From the NCBI GenBank assembly GCA_023055505.1, contig JALIRH010000026.1, positions 10,865,591 through 10,929,590 of the forward strand: a stretch of 64,000 nucleotides of DNA, given 5' to 3'. Numbering within the stretch: the first letter of the stretch is position 1; every line of letters starts with the position of its first letter. The DNA is from Callipepla californica brunnescens. Lineage: Eukaryota > Chordata > Aves > Galliformes > Odontophoridae. The notes below the pieces were generated by a model. The model worked only from the letters and a program-made list of their open reading frames with translations, did no database searches and was not told the DNA's origin. Both the position numbers and the translations under genes were made by a program. This document shows, piece after piece, positions 1 through 11,700 of the stretch.

Positions 1-1498
1 GTTTTAGTAGCTTTTCTCCCTCTTCATCTAGAACTTCTGCACTCCAGCTCCTATTTCTTACCATCCATTTTGCTTTCTTTCAGTCTCTATATTCACACAT
101 TTAAAACCATTCTCAGTTTTCCTTTTACAGATTTCTTGTCTAATGTCAGTGTCCCTTTTCCCAACGCTGAGTAGTCACACTTTTGTACCCCCCCATACCT
201 TTTAATGCTCAGTAGCATAAAATTCGACATTTCGAGACAGCAGTTTTTATAAGCCACTCGGTCTGAGTACAAATGGCTTAAGTTTTCCCAACACATATCA
301 TTAAATGAGGCACCAAGTCCCTGTGTCTACTTCTTCCTGCTGGCTGGCTCTAAATGGTTTGCTATTTAACTCTAATTTGCTCATTAACTTTCTCTGCTGA
401 ATACAAAGAAAAATCCAGGCAAACAATGGTCTGTTCTTATAAAATACAGACAACCTAGTCTTGACATCGTGGCAATTGCAAAAGGCAGCTACTTTTTTTT
501 TCTTTGTCTACCAGTCTTCAGGCCAAGAGCAGGTTAGACTGCTCTCAGTGCAAGGTTATTTTTTTGTGTGTGATCATTTATTTTCAGAAATGCCAGGTGA
601 CTTTGAACACTGTGTGACGCAGCCCGAAAACCTCTCTGTGCTGAAGTCAACTCACGATAACATCTTTGCTCCGTTACCATTATACACAAGCTGAAACTTG
701 CTTAGTCCTGTGGTCAGTAAACCCAGAGCACCTCTTGGGCAGTGCTCTCAGCTTTAGGTGTACTGGTTAGAGCTCCAACCTGCGAGCAGTCAAGGTGTTG
801 TGACTTATAAGGACTGAGCTCCTGAAACTGCATACTCAGCTTCACTCAGCTTTGGGGTTTTGTACACAACTGAACAGTAACTTTGCAACTGTTACCCAAT
901 AAAGGTCAAGGAAAATTCCAACGATTTTAAGTAATCCAGTGAGCGCAAGATAAGAGACAATAACTGGCAATAAACTGTTTTGAAACTCTTGCGATAGAAA
1001 GTAAACCTGAATCCCTTAAGCTGTGACTTACAGTTAAGAGGCTGAAACTTCTTAAAACTTGATCATGCTGGGCACGCTAAAAATAAATATTTCACTCCAC
1101 TTCCCTATTTAAATTTGGGAACAAATATGCTGACCATACCCCATCTGAACCAGAACAAGCTTACTCGACAGTTGTGCATCTTCACTTGGAAAAAGCAAGC
1201 TTGTTGAGTAGATGGACAAAGCTTGTGCCTAATCACACCACAAAGCACATGAAATGAGGCAATGCAACAATAAGCAAACCAGATGAATACACCTAAAAGA
1301 GTTTGCAACATATGCACTGGGCAGGACAACTATTGCATGCAACATCACCAGAATCAGTCTAAGAATAAAAGCTTCTGCTTTTAAGAAAATTAACTTAGGA
1401 AATGAGGAATTAACAGTGCAAGAAAAACAAACAAAACAAAACACACAAAAAAATCCAGAGGGACACATTTTAAAATGAAACAGAAAAAACATACGTAC
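1..1498 (-). other. HADH: HADH intron 3 (partial)
   Basis: This is AT-rich intronic sequence downstream of exon 3 on the coding strand. I looked for the next exon (the conserved ASNTSSL/GLHFFNPVPVMKLVE region) and did not find it, so the next exon lies beyond the left edge. I recognise no repeat family here. Confidence 0.7.
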
Positions 1499-1656
1499 TC
1501 TGGAGCAAACTTATCCAGTCTCTTGAAGAGTTCATTTTTAATTTCTTGATTCTCCACGATGGCTTCAATCACCAGATCTGTGCTATGGACCACTGCTACT
1601 GCATCTGTGCTTGTTGTGAGGTTCTTTAAAGTCTTCTCAATGAACTCAGCACCAGC
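1499..1656 (-). CDS. HADH: HADH coding exon 3
   Basis: This exon is 158 nt. The acceptor is TTTCAG and the donor is GTACGT after CCAGA, leaving phase 2. It encodes [10 protein letters not shown] through [13 protein letters not shown] second possible donor (GTATGT) lies 4 nt downstream, but only the first preserves the 158-nt length that I recall for the human exon. Confidence 0.92.
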
Positions 1657-4600
1657 CTGAAACGTCCCAAGAATGTGCAATAATTATTTCATTTCTTTTT
1701 ACATTAAAACCCCCACATACGCTCTGAAGCCCTCAAAGCTTCAAGCATGCTGTGATGCTTCCAAGCCAAGCATGTAGAGATACGATGCTTTCACTGACAC
1801 AATTTTCTTCAATAACTAAATCTATTTTGAAGCAAATAGGAGATCTTCAAAATTATCAATAACAGGAAGACTATTTGTTGCAGTCCAACCTTCAGCTTCA
1901 GAGTCTAAATGAACAACTGTTGGCTGAAATCAGTTCTTTCTGAGAGAACCAAGATTTGCCCTTCACAGGGAAGAACTTTCCCCATTCCAAACCTCTGCAC
2001 AGCTTTCATTCAGTGAAGTAACAATCTTGTTTCACAGTTCCCTTCCTTCTATAGTACGTGCTAGTTCATTCAAGTGAAATGGCCTGCGCTCTGCCACGCA
2101 GTGCCACTGAGAACGAGGTGGGGAGGAGGCAGAAGATTTAATTTTCTGACTATCAAAGCTGCCAATCACTAACAGCTGCTGTGTGGATAGAAATAAAAAA
2201 TTCCCAAGACTCTGAACGGGAAATTGGAAACATTATACAAGTGAGGTCGTATCTGCATACTAGAACATAATGTCTTATATTTACCATATGAACAGTTTTC
2301 TTCTGGATTAAAAGACTCCCCATAATAATGAATAATAATTATACTGTTCTGCTTATTCTGTCATTACTGTAATTTGTCTGTACTCACGCAAACAAGCTCT
2401 TTCTCATTTTCCTTGCCCTCCTGCATTACTCATTCTGGTAACTGTAAACACCAGTGTATATTATGCACATAAGTGTATGTAAGCCAGTATATTAGGTATG
2501 CTCTGTAACGCATAACTGGAAGCAACATCAGAACTTCCATACAGTAGCTTTATTCTCCTGTGTTTTCCCAACAGTAGAAATAAAAAGACGTCAACCTCAG
2601 GCTTATCTGCAAACTTCTTCTTAGTCACTCTCTTCAAACTCTCTTCAATTCCTTTTGTAGACTTCTTAAGGATTTCATCTGACTGGTCTACTAACACCAC
2701 AGTGTGACCACTGGCTGCTGCAACCTGAAAATTAAAAACAGATTCGGCATCAAGATCATGAACAACCATACTGACTTTTGTTGGGGGCAGACAATTGACT
2801 AGAATTAAACAAAAGAGAGCTACAAGGCACTGAATCAAGAATTAAGTGCTTTACTAGAAAACATAAGATGCTGCAAATGTTTGTGGCAGAACAAAGGGTT
2901 GAAAGGACTAAAACAACTTTAGAGAAAAAGAAATTCATTCATCTGTCCAGTTATAGCAGAACACTGCTGACAAATTGGTAAAAAAAATCATAGAGAAATG
3001 AAGACCTTCCTTTTTGCAGATCATTCTTACCATGTGTGCATTTACAAGAAAGAAGAAAAGCAGCAAGAAGTCATATCACCTCTCTGCAATTCAAACATGC
3101 ACATGTACACTCTTCTCTATTCAGTGACCTTAACAAATACTACAGACGAAACAACAGTGTGGGGGAGTCAATGCTTTTTTCACAATGAAGTGCTCTTCAT
3201 GTGGCAGAAGGAGAAATCAGGAAATGCCATGTTTCTCTTCATTCTCTAAAATACATGATCAAACAGTATATGCAGATTAAGTCTCTTTCCCTACAGAGTT
3301 ACAACCCTTACGTAGCACATGCACTCCTCAAACAAGGGAACAACTTTCTTCAAAGGTGTTCTTTGAAGGTTCCTTCAGAGGAAGCCTCAAGTTCTAGTAT
3401 CAAGGTACAGAACTGTAGAACCGTTTGATTTGGAAGAGACCTCAAAGGTCTCCTGGTCCAACTGCCCTACAACGAACAGGGGCACCTACAGCTCCATCAG
3501 GTGCTCAGACAAGTTAATAAACAACTGATTTCTCCAGATTTGCCTCAAAAACAAACCTACGTTTCTGAGAAGGAAATCCACTAAGCCAATAAAAGGAAGA
3601 ACTGCAGTTTACGAACTCACACCTCCCTGCTGGGTTCCACTTGGGAAAAGGGGCAGACGTGCAGGCTGCTGGACGCTTGGGCTGCTGCTGGGGAGCGCCC
3701 TGGCAGTTTGGACACAGGGGGATCCTTCTGTGCACCTTCTGTCTGTACCTCCCATCACTGGCAGCATTGCTCAGTCAGAGACACAGAACTGTAGGGGTCA
3801 GAAGAGCCCTCTAGAGATCACTGAGTCCAACCCCCCGCCAGAGCAGCTCCCTAGCCCAGGTTGCACAGGCAGGCATCCAGCCGGGTCTTGAATATGTGCA
3901 GAGAAGGAGACTCCACCACCTCCCTGTGCAGCCTGTGCCAGTGCTCCGTCACTGCACTGCGAAGAAGTTCCTGAGTCTATTTGCACAGAAATTCCTACGC
4001 TTCAGTTTGTGGCTATTTCAACTTGTCCTATCGCCACACACTGCTGAGAAGAGCCCGGCCTCATCCCTTTGCCTTCCCCCCCTCAGATATTTATAGAGGT
4101 GGATCAGATCCCCTTTGAATCTTCTTTTTTCAAGGCCGAACAGACCCAGGTCTCACAGCTCTAGGGTTAAAGATGAACTCGAGAGCCAAAGGCCAGTGAT
4201 TGAACACTGGGAAAATAAATCCTCTCTAAACATTAACCTCCTGGTAACGCTGCACATGACAGACGGCCTGATGTTCATCTTAGGCGGCGCACGCTATTTA
4301 AAGAACCAATAATAACGTCACTGGAAAGACAGGAGCTCCTTCCTCAGCCCTGGCTTTTCCAAACGTTACTGCGTACTTTCCGCCTCACAGGCGGCCCGCG
4401 CTTTGCGCTGAGCGCCGTCCCAGCGACGTAAAGCACGGCGCCCGCTTCTTCCCGCCCTTTCGGGCCGCGCAGAGGAAGGCCGAGCGGGCTGCGGGAGAAG
4501 CGCCGGGGCCGCCGGCAGTAACACGACGCGGACGCCGCGCTCACCTGGGCGATGCCGGCGCCCATGAGGCCGCCGCCGATGACCGTCACGTGCTTGACGA

Positions 4601-4685
4601 TCAGCTTCTTGGCGGCCGCCGTGGCGGCGGCGGCGGCGGAGGAGGACGAGGCCGCGCGCACGAAGGGGCGGGTGGCGAAGGCCAT
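1499..4685 (-). CDS. HADH: HADH, mitochondrial 3-hydroxyacyl-CoA dehydrogenase (5' three exons, gene continues beyond left edge)
   Basis: This enzyme catalyses the NAD-dependent oxidation of L-3-hydroxyacyl-CoA in the mitochondrial matrix, the third step of beta-oxidation of short and medium chains. Three exons join as 4545-4685, 2596-2724 and 1499-1656 and encode about the first 142 of an expected 310-320 residues. The first 25 or so residues are Ala/Ser/Arg-rich, as in a mitochondrial presequence. The NAD-binding Rossmann motif [13 protein letters not shown] follows at about residues 35-47, then HTVVLVDQ ending in the acidic residue that binds NAD ribose (residues 54-61), and the family segment [10 protein letters not shown] (117-126). 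The start ATG at 4685 has a strong context (GCCATGG). Exon phases and lengths (141, 129 and 158 nt) fit my memory of the human gene, with three extra Ala-region residues in exon 1. The catalytic His/Glu exons are outside the window. Identification is by recognised sequence similarity. Confidence 0.96.
1657..2595 (-). other. HADH: HADH intron 2
   Basis: This is a 939-nt intron bounded by GTTGAC and TTTCAG on the minus strand. It is AT-rich, and I recognise no repeat, RNA gene or conserved element in it. Confidence 0.75.
2596..2724 (-). CDS. HADH: HADH coding exon 2
   Basis: This exon is 129 nt, in phase 0 at both ends. A TTTTCAG acceptor precedes GTTGCAGCAGCC and a GTTGAC donor follows GAG. 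It encodes [14 protein letters not shown], then a lysine-rich helix with GIEESLKRV and KKKFADKPE, the second half of the NAD-binding fold. Confidence 0.95.
3409..3512 (-). mobile_element. CR1 LINE fragment (3' end)
   Basis: Read on the plus strand, this has the familiar reverse-complement CR1 3' end: a degenerate CAGAAC..TAGAACC tail, then TTGGAAGAGACCTCAAAGG, a TCCTGGTCCAACTGCCC block and a TCAGGTGCTCAGA block. The element therefore reads on the minus strand. It is 5'-truncated, as most CR1 copies are. Confidence 0.85.
3779..4165 (-). mobile_element. CR1 LINE fragment (about 390 bp)
   Basis: Plus-strand blocks in CR1 reverse-complement order are: the CAGAACTGTAGGGGTCAGAA tail, GAGTCCAACCCCC, TCTTGAATATGTGCAGAGAA, GGAGACTCCACCACCTCCC, CAGCCTGTGCCAGTGCTC, GAAGAAGTTCCT and a region ending GGCCGAACAGACCCAGGTCT. 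The element reads on the minus strand. It is a separate insertion from the one 270 bp away, because both copies contain the 3' terminal part. Confidence 0.9.
4545..4685 (-). CDS. HADH: HADH coding exon 1
   Basis: This exon carries 47 codons, from ATG at 4683-4685 to CAG at 4545-4547, followed by a GTGAG donor. It encodes the presequence and the glycine-rich NAD loop. A GCC-repeat tract makes an alanine run at residues 17-25, a likely site of length variation. Confidence 0.95.
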
Positions 4686-4852
4686 GGCGGTAGCGAAGGC
4701 GCGCGGCGCGGGACGAGGGGACCTTCGGCTGCGGGACCGGGCGGGGCGAGGGCCGCGCTCCGCCCCGGGGAGCGGCCGGCCGGGCCTTTCTGCGCGCTCC
4801 GCCGTGCCCAGCGGAAAACGAACGCTCAGCGCAGGGAACGTGCTGCCGGGTG

Positions 4853-4858
4853 CTTATA
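4853..4858 (-). promoter_or_regulatory. HADH: TATA-like element upstream of HADH
   Basis: The minus strand reads GCTCTATAAGCACC here. A start site about 30 bp downstream would fall near 4825 and leave a 5' leader of about 140 nt before the ATG at 4685. A TATA box within a CpG island is less usual for a housekeeping mitochondrial gene. The function is inferred. Confidence 0.45.
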
Positions 4859-4990
4859 GAGCTCCTCGCTAGCGGCGGGTTGGCGGCCTGCCGGCGAGGC
4901 CGCTCCTCTCGCTGTCCTTTGGCAGCGTCCTTCTCTCGAGCTGTGCCTGCTGCCCGGCGGGCCCAGGGCCCCGTCCAGGCCGGCTGTGCG

Positions 4991-5889
4991 CACCAATCCT
5001 TGAATCGTTGCTTTGTGAACGCTGACTGAATCCTATCAGATACAGACCGCCGTCGTTTTCCACATAGTTCCTCCAAGACCAGAGCAGCGAGCACTCCAAG
5101 TGAGGCAGTGGCAGCTGACAGCTGATTCCTTGAGTCAGCTCTGGGGTAAGCATTAAGCAACTTATTTTCTCCAAACACAAGAGCCAAAGTATTCCATCTG
5201 TGCACGCTGCGCTGAAAGTGCAGTGCAAACAAATTAACACGCTAAGCCTCATCCAGCTGCAGATCGGGCAGGGGTAACGAGGGGCTGCTGGAAACAGCTT
5301 CACGCATGCAGACTCAGAGCTACCATTCCCTGGGTATACAAATGACCAAGCACATCACTAAAATCCCTAAAAAAGCCTTACACCGAGCTACCTGCAGTAC
5401 AGCTCCAGGCTTAAAGCCCAGGACGTCCTCAGGCAGTCACTCCACTGCAGAGCTGTCCATACATCTGGCCTCAGACCCACTTAGTCCCTACAGGTGCTTC
5501 AGTTACACCCACCCAGTTCTGTATGTCACACCCCATCATCTCTGCCCTCCACCTGAGGCTCTCTGACCCCTCTACGCTACCCGTGCAACAAAACAACCCC
5601 TCAGCTCTGCCTGCTGGTCCGTTCCTTTCCTACCTCGTTCTTCAGACTGCGTATCTCCTCTCAGCAACTCCTGTCCTTTATCTTCCTCTTCTGCATTCTT
5701 CTCCCTCCTCCTTTTATACTTTCTGAGCAACAGGGTTTTTAAAACTGCATTGTGAGAATAAAGAAACATATTAAATTACTTGCTCACAATATGCCTGCAA
5801 TTGTATTTTCCCAATTCCACTTTTCTCCCTCCCCTTGCCCCCCTCATCTCAAAAAAAATTTTTTAGCAGCATGTACAACTTGAAATATC
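4991..5889. other. Intergenic spacer between CYP2U1 and HADH
   Basis: This is the spacer between the HADH promoter and the likely CYP2U1 3' end. The section at 5500-5730 is pyrimidine-rich on the plus strand (CT-rich with few purine runs). I see no recognised repeat or gene. Confidence 0.6.
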
Positions 5890-8555
5890 ACAAGCTTAAC
5901 CAGCAAATAGAATTTATTAAAGTGACTACACAAAGCCATCAAACACTTAGGAACAATTTTATTAAACATAAAATTATACCAAAGCAAATTCTGAAGTCAT
6001 TTTTAGAAATAAAGACATTTTCAGCATTCAGAAATAGCTGTTTGCTCATACAAACATTCATTTCTTTCAGTAAAGCATTTGAGATGCTTCATCTTCTGAA
6101 AAGAAAATAAAAAAATAGGAGGGGATGGATGCATTTACAATATAAACCAAGTCTGCTACCACTTTACTTACAGTTTGCCACAGATGGCAACGCAGTTTTG
6201 AACCACTAATACTTTCTTGCTACTGTTTACTTCACATAAATTCAGTGCATCTGGAAGCAACAAAAGGCATGTCTTTATTGTCATTTTCAACATCATCTGG
6301 CATTCTGGCAGATACAGACAGGGCTGCAGCATCACATCAGTGTTTTCAGCTTGTTATACTATGGGTGTTTTGATTATAGCTATTGCCGAGAAACTGTAGT
6401 TCCAAAGTACTCTTAAAAAGAGAACAACTTTCAAAGGTGACATTTCACACTAAACTCAGCAGGCGAGATGAACCACATAGTATGGGGACTTATTTTATTA
6501 CTGATTCTAAAGAAGACAGTTCATATAAAATACTAAAGTGCTTTTCAGATATGTCCTGAGGATTAAAAGGACGGATATATAAATCATCAGTTGCACACCA
6601 ACATCATTATGTTGCTTAAAAAGGCATTATGACAGAAAGATAAACATTATCAGCAATTAATTCAGCTTTGCAATTAAGCATATGCTGTTTTAAGGATTTC
6701 CAGACGAAAATCCTATCTGTACATTGTCCATTGGAAAATATAAAGCTAAAGAAATAAGCATTTATTAATCCAATGCTGTCAGCTTTCAGTGCAAGTTCAC
6801 TAGCACTGGTACCAAACTCAATATCTTGTCGTGCTATGGGATTTTCAAAAATCTCATACAAAATAATAGCACAGTATAGGCTAACCTATAAAGTCAAAAG
6901 CTAGCCTTACTAAAAACTGGAAGATCTCACAAAAGCGTTGGGGTACACGAGCAACCAATTGATCACTCAGAAGTCAAGCCACTGTGTCATTTAAAACAGC
7001 TAACGGAAAACCTTAACTGAAATCCAAAGTATCCTGCAGTCTTTCCCAGGCACTATTTGGCTTGTAAAGATTTGATTTAATAAGAGACAAGAATAGAGAT
7101 CACTTTAAGCTTAAGAACTAAATTTTCTTTTGCAATTTAGGTTTCATTTCTGCTACCAAATTCCCGATTTCACTTCACAGTTGATTTCACCTTCCAGCCT
7201 TGTGAACTTATCCGGAGGAATGCTAGTACTTTCTAGATCTCCAGTAAGGGGAAAAAAATCCCTAGAAGAGTACATAGATATTTATTTCATCTAATATAAA
7301 ACTCTGCTAGATGAAAAAGTATATGAAGAGGCTGAAGGATGGTAAAGAACAGTTACGTAAAGGTTAACAGTTACACATCCCTCAAACATCAGATGTTTGA
7401 GAAACCTTTTAAATAGAAGGCAGTGAGACTGAGCACCCCATCCTGAAATACCTAAAAGCAGGCTTCCCTGATGCTCAGTTTGATAGTGGTAAACAGCACT
7501 AAAATTATGTTTGAGGAAAGAGTAAGGTTCTGGTATACTTGTATTATGTGGACTAGAGATCTTTTTTACTCCATCTAGAAGATAAAAAAGAAACAGCCTA
7601 TACAGTCAAACCTCAGGTATGTTAGATTCCTCATTTCCATGCCTAAACTTTTAAGGCCTACATCTCTAGCACCATGTCAGTGCGTATTTGATGTAAGATT
7701 CCAGTTTTCAAAGCCAAAAAGGTTGTGGCAGTACCATCCACACTGCCTGTAAGGAAGAACCTGAGTGCAAATCCTAGCTTCAGGATTATCCATGCAGATG
7801 TCTTCCTGATGAGCAGGCTGCTGGTCTCATCCAGGCTGCAGCCAGAGAACAAACCATCACTTGTGACACAGGGAAAACAGGGAGCAGTGTTAACCATAGA
7901 TGTGTTTTGGATACCTGGCTTGGCACCTAGAGTTCTGCTTTATGCTAGAGAAATTAGCTCCTGGATCGAGGAATAGGGACTGAGTTGATCCAGTCTCCAC
8001 CTGTAAGTTACCCACGAGACAGAACACTCCAAGATTAAAAGAAGTATCATTTAGCTCTTTCAGTATTCGTTGTTATCTGAACTCCAATATGTTTGTAATG
8101 TTTCTCTGCACAGAAAATGCTAACAATACCCTCTTATTCATAAATTCTTCTATAAGATGATGCCCTTCAGTCATTTGGTAAACTCACCGTTCACATACTG
8201 CTTTCACCAGAGCAATTACAGTTCAATACAGTATTAACAGGCCTTTCTGGATCATTCTCCCATAATTAACATTTGACAAACAGACAGTATTAGCTGAACA
8301 GAGGAGTTAAGCCCAGCAAGTTCTTATATCAAATTGCCAACTATCTTGTCAGTTCATTTGTGGAATGCAACAGCTGACAAAAAATAATAATAATAATCCT
8401 CCATCCAGAATTGCAAATGGATCTTTCTCATAGGTATGAAAGCCTCTGCAGTTTCTGTTTTTTCTGGGAAGAATGTAAGAAAATAAGCTGGAAAGAAAAT
8501 GAAGCTAGGCTTTACAAGTGCAGCGTTTCCTTGTTTGATCATCTGTGATGCTGTA
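5890..8555 (-). other. CYP2U1: Probable CYP2U1 3' UTR
   Basis: This is AT-rich sequence directly after the CYP2U1 stop codon, with several minus-strand AATAAA signals and no recognised repeat. I infer a 3' UTR of up to about 2.65 kb. Sites nearer the stop would shorten it. A short (AAT)n run lies at about 8383-8398. Confidence 0.5.
5913..5918 (-). terminator. CYP2U1: Candidate distal polyadenylation signal of CYP2U1
   Basis: AATAAA occurs on the minus strand here, with a T-rich stretch (TTTTTTTTGAGATG) some 60-70 nt further downstream. Other AATAAA copies on the same strand lie at 5958-5963, 6274-6279, 6494-6499, 6761-6766 and 7281-7286. Which of them is used cannot be decided from sequence. 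Confidence 0.35.
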
Positions 8556-8734
8556 TCATCTCTTCAACGCTATTATTTTGAACGGGCAGGGAGCTAAAGT
8601 CAGACCAAACCTTCCCTCCATAGATGGTTTCGTAGCGTTTTCAGGGTACAAAAAGGTAAAGCTTTGTATTAGGCTTGCAAAAATTAAGAACAGCTCCATT
8701 TTTGCCAACTGCTCTCCCATGCACACACGTTTAC
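8556..8734 (-). CDS. CYP2U1: CYP2U1 coding exon 5 (terminal)
   Basis: This exon is 179 nt, with a CTTTAG acceptor and stop TGA at 8556-8558. It begins by completing the glycine of the haem loop ([16 protein letters not shown]) and ends in PFKIIALKR. Confidence 0.96.
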
Positions 8735-11700
8735 CTAAAGAGTAGTTAGAAAGACACACATTAGTCATTTTGATACTGCTGATCCATTTGTTAACACACA
8801 TGCAATTCCCATGCCAGTGTATTCCAGATACAGAATTGCTTTAGCTATCAGTAAGTTATGGACTTTACTCTCTGGTATTTGAGTCTGAGTTTTGCTCAGC
8901 TTTACTGCTTGGTATTAACAGTACTTACACCCACAGGAGAAGCATTATTGGAGTAGGAATCATCACTGCTCATTTCTGCTTGGCAATGGTAGTTTTTAAG
9001 AACCCAACCCATTTTGCAAGCCACCAAATGCAGTAATAAAACAAGTCCTGTGAGTCCTTTTAAATCTCAAGCTTCTGAGGCCCAACACTTGATAAAACAG
9101 TATCAGTCCCAACCAGCATGTGGATATCTTACCCATTCCAAAAGGAATGAATGTCTCTTTCTTAATTAGCTGGCCATTTTCATCCAGAAATCTTGTCGGC
9201 TGGAAGTCATCTGGGTTCTCCCAAATGTTGGGATCTCTGTGCACCGACCACAGGTTGGGCACAATCACACTGCCCTTTGGAATAGTATATCCCTGCAGCA
9301 CTTCAAAAAACAAGAAAAAACAAAAACACAAAGAGGATCTGATGAGCTATTAGAAGCAAACATAAGAGATATTAAAAGAATCCCTAACTGTGGGCTGCAA
9401 ATGTAGCAGGCACTTGAGGCAAAGGTGAACTCTGCTAGACCGGCTGGGTCACCATCACACCGGCCAGAGCTGCTGGAAAAAAAAACAAGTTATGGCAACA
9501 GCTCCCTGCAAGGAAACGCTGAGAAGCCTCAGTCATGTTACTCTTCCCCAGAGCCTCCCTTCAGCACGCCAAAACCACAGCAGCAGTCATTAGAAATGCA
9601 TTCTCCTGAACAGAAACATGACCCAGTTTCCTCCCAGTCCTCTGCTGTTACAGAACCTCAGTGCAGAGAAGATGGAGATAAGGAAGAGGCATGTGTTTTG
9701 AACTGTAATCATTAGAGGGTTTTGAAGTGACTAGCGTCATTTAAGCTTGTTACACCTCATTGTTCTGCAAGCCAAAACATTAAAAAAAAAAAAAATCAGA
9801 TCAATTCAGTAATGGATTTGGAAGCCAAGTACTGCTTCTTCTTGCTGACTTAAACCAGTTCTCAGCTGTTTATGAAAAACTACAGCCAAAGGACTTTAGA
9901 AAAGGTATCTATTGTTTGTACTTTATATACCTTTTAAGCTTCATCAAATCAATTAGTTGTAAGTTTTTCAGACCTCTTTATCAAATGACTAAAACCAACT
10001 CCAGCTACCAAGGTAGACTCAGCTTCCAGCTACCCACGAATCACATCAGCCAACATAAACTGACCCCCAATAAAAGACATCTCTCTAATTTAGAGAGAGA
10101 TTCTAAACACTAGGTCAGATATGCTGCCTACCTTGGTGAATATCTCAAGCCCACCCACTCACTTTATAAATGGCATTTTACACACTTGAGTTACAGGTCT
10201 TAATATACAAACGAGTCTCTGCAGATTCTCACCAGATGTCCCATCAGATCTCCACCCACAAGAGAAACACTGTATGAAGTCTCTACAAAAGCTTACCAGC
10301 AGTTTCTGAAGCCATTCGTGGGATAGAAAGGGGAACAACTGCAGTCATCCTCTGCACTTCCATAATGGTTGCCTCTGTGAAGGGCATTTGAGCTTTGTGG
10401 GTAAGAGAAGGAACTTTGTCACGTCCCAGAACTGCTTCAATTTCTGCATGAACTTTCTCTATTCAAAGGGAGTGATGAAAAAGCACAATATGTGAGAAGG
10501 CACAATTTCAATTTTGCTTGTCTGTGTTTCAGTGTTTACATAAATTTGTCAAAAGTGACTAGAATACATGATTTTCTAGCCAAAATAACCATGGCAGCAT
10601 AAGCCTACAGAACAGTCTCAGTAATGAAGAAACTAACCAAGTACAATCTTGACAACAGAGAGGACAGACACTGACAGTGCTACTGTGTTGGCCAAGCACA
10701 AGAAAAGTTCTGTTTCAGTTCCAAATGCAGTTGTAACCTTAGTTTACAGTTTAACTATACAGCAGATCAAACATTAAGGATATAGCCTACCTTTGAAAAA
10801 TAAAACAAATAGAAAGTGCATGGACTACATGACCCAGCTGGTCTCTGGCCCCTACAAAAAGTCAGTTTTCAGATCTGGAAAAGGTGTTAAAGAGATGAGA
10901 AAGCTTTAAATGTTACTGCTTTGGGTACTTCATTCTGGAGCAGGAATTCTGGAGCTGTTACTGCAGGCACTAAAAGCCATGCAACTCCTGTTCTGCTGTT
11001 TGCTGCTTTCTACTCACAGAACCTAAACTCAGCTATTTCTCATTTACCCAGAAAGGCATCAGATGTCCCTTTGCCCCCAGAAAACATCTCACTAAAGGTT
11101 CAGCATACAAAAAGGTCTGTTAAGAGAAGTTTCAAAGAAGCAAGATTTGTCTTCCTCTTGGATTGGATGGTCCATTTTCATTATTATTTTTTTTTTTTTT
11201 TTACCCTTGATACCCTGAACATTTCGTGGTTGACCTGCTTGCCTTTGCCAAGATTCAGAACCAAGCTGCTGAATGAACTGAGGTTTTGCACTTTTCTCCC
11301 TGGCACTAATTCAAGATTAAATGAAAGCTCAAAGCAAAAAGTTTGTTTTCAGAGACAGAGGAGCATTCAGAAACGTCACACAGGTAGTGATGAGTGAACA
11401 CTTGCTGCCACCTATTGGGATTCTTAGGAAAACAAGTTCCCATATAAAGAACACGAGATGTAGCTTAACAGCAACAGATCAGCTAATGGTGTGGTCCATT
11501 GGAAACCTGTCTGTGGGTTTTGCTACTTGTTTCATTATTTATTTTTTCTTAATGGCACATCATAGCCATGCATTCAGGTGTGCATGTCATGTCCACAGTA
11601 ATTTAAATGAGGAATTATTTTTTTTTGTTTTCAAGAAAGAAAAAATAAGGGCATTGGCTGTTTCATGCCAGATGTCATACCACCATCCTATAACGAACAA

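Larger units (their letters stand above)
2725..4544 (-). other. HADH: HADH intron 1
   Basis: This is a 1.8-kb intron. It begins inside the CpG island (GTGAGC donor at 4544) and holds two CR1 fragments (3409-3512 and 3779-4165). The rest is unremarkable AT-rich sequence. Confidence 0.8.
4380..4990 (-). promoter_or_regulatory. HADH: HADH CpG-island promoter
   Basis: This is a dense GC- and CpG-rich block around HADH exon 1, unlike the AT-rich flanks. It includes a (GCC/GGC)n tract at about 4611-4645 that overlaps the alanine-coding part of exon 1. Transcription should start on the minus strand, upstream of 4685. Confidence 0.85.

Noticed and set aside
1491..1498. Alternative HADH exon 3 donor (GTATGT) four bases downstream
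   Set aside because: Its use would make 162 nt and change the phase. The GTACGT site gives 158 nt, matching the recalled human exon.
4552..4872. Plus-strand open frames antisense to HADH exon 1
   Set aside because: They are GC-rich shadows of the coding exon and GCC repeat, with no protein-like features.
4366..5232. Long minus-strand open frame (288 codons) across the HADH promoter and exon 1
   Set aside because: It is in a different register from HADH, runs through CpG-island sequence where stop codons are rare, and has an Arg/Ala/Pro-rich low-complexity translation with no recognised domain.
9425..9715. Ser/Pro/Gln-rich 96-codon plus-strand frame in CYP2U1 intron 3
   Set aside because: Low-complexity composition, no homologue recognised and no transcript signals.
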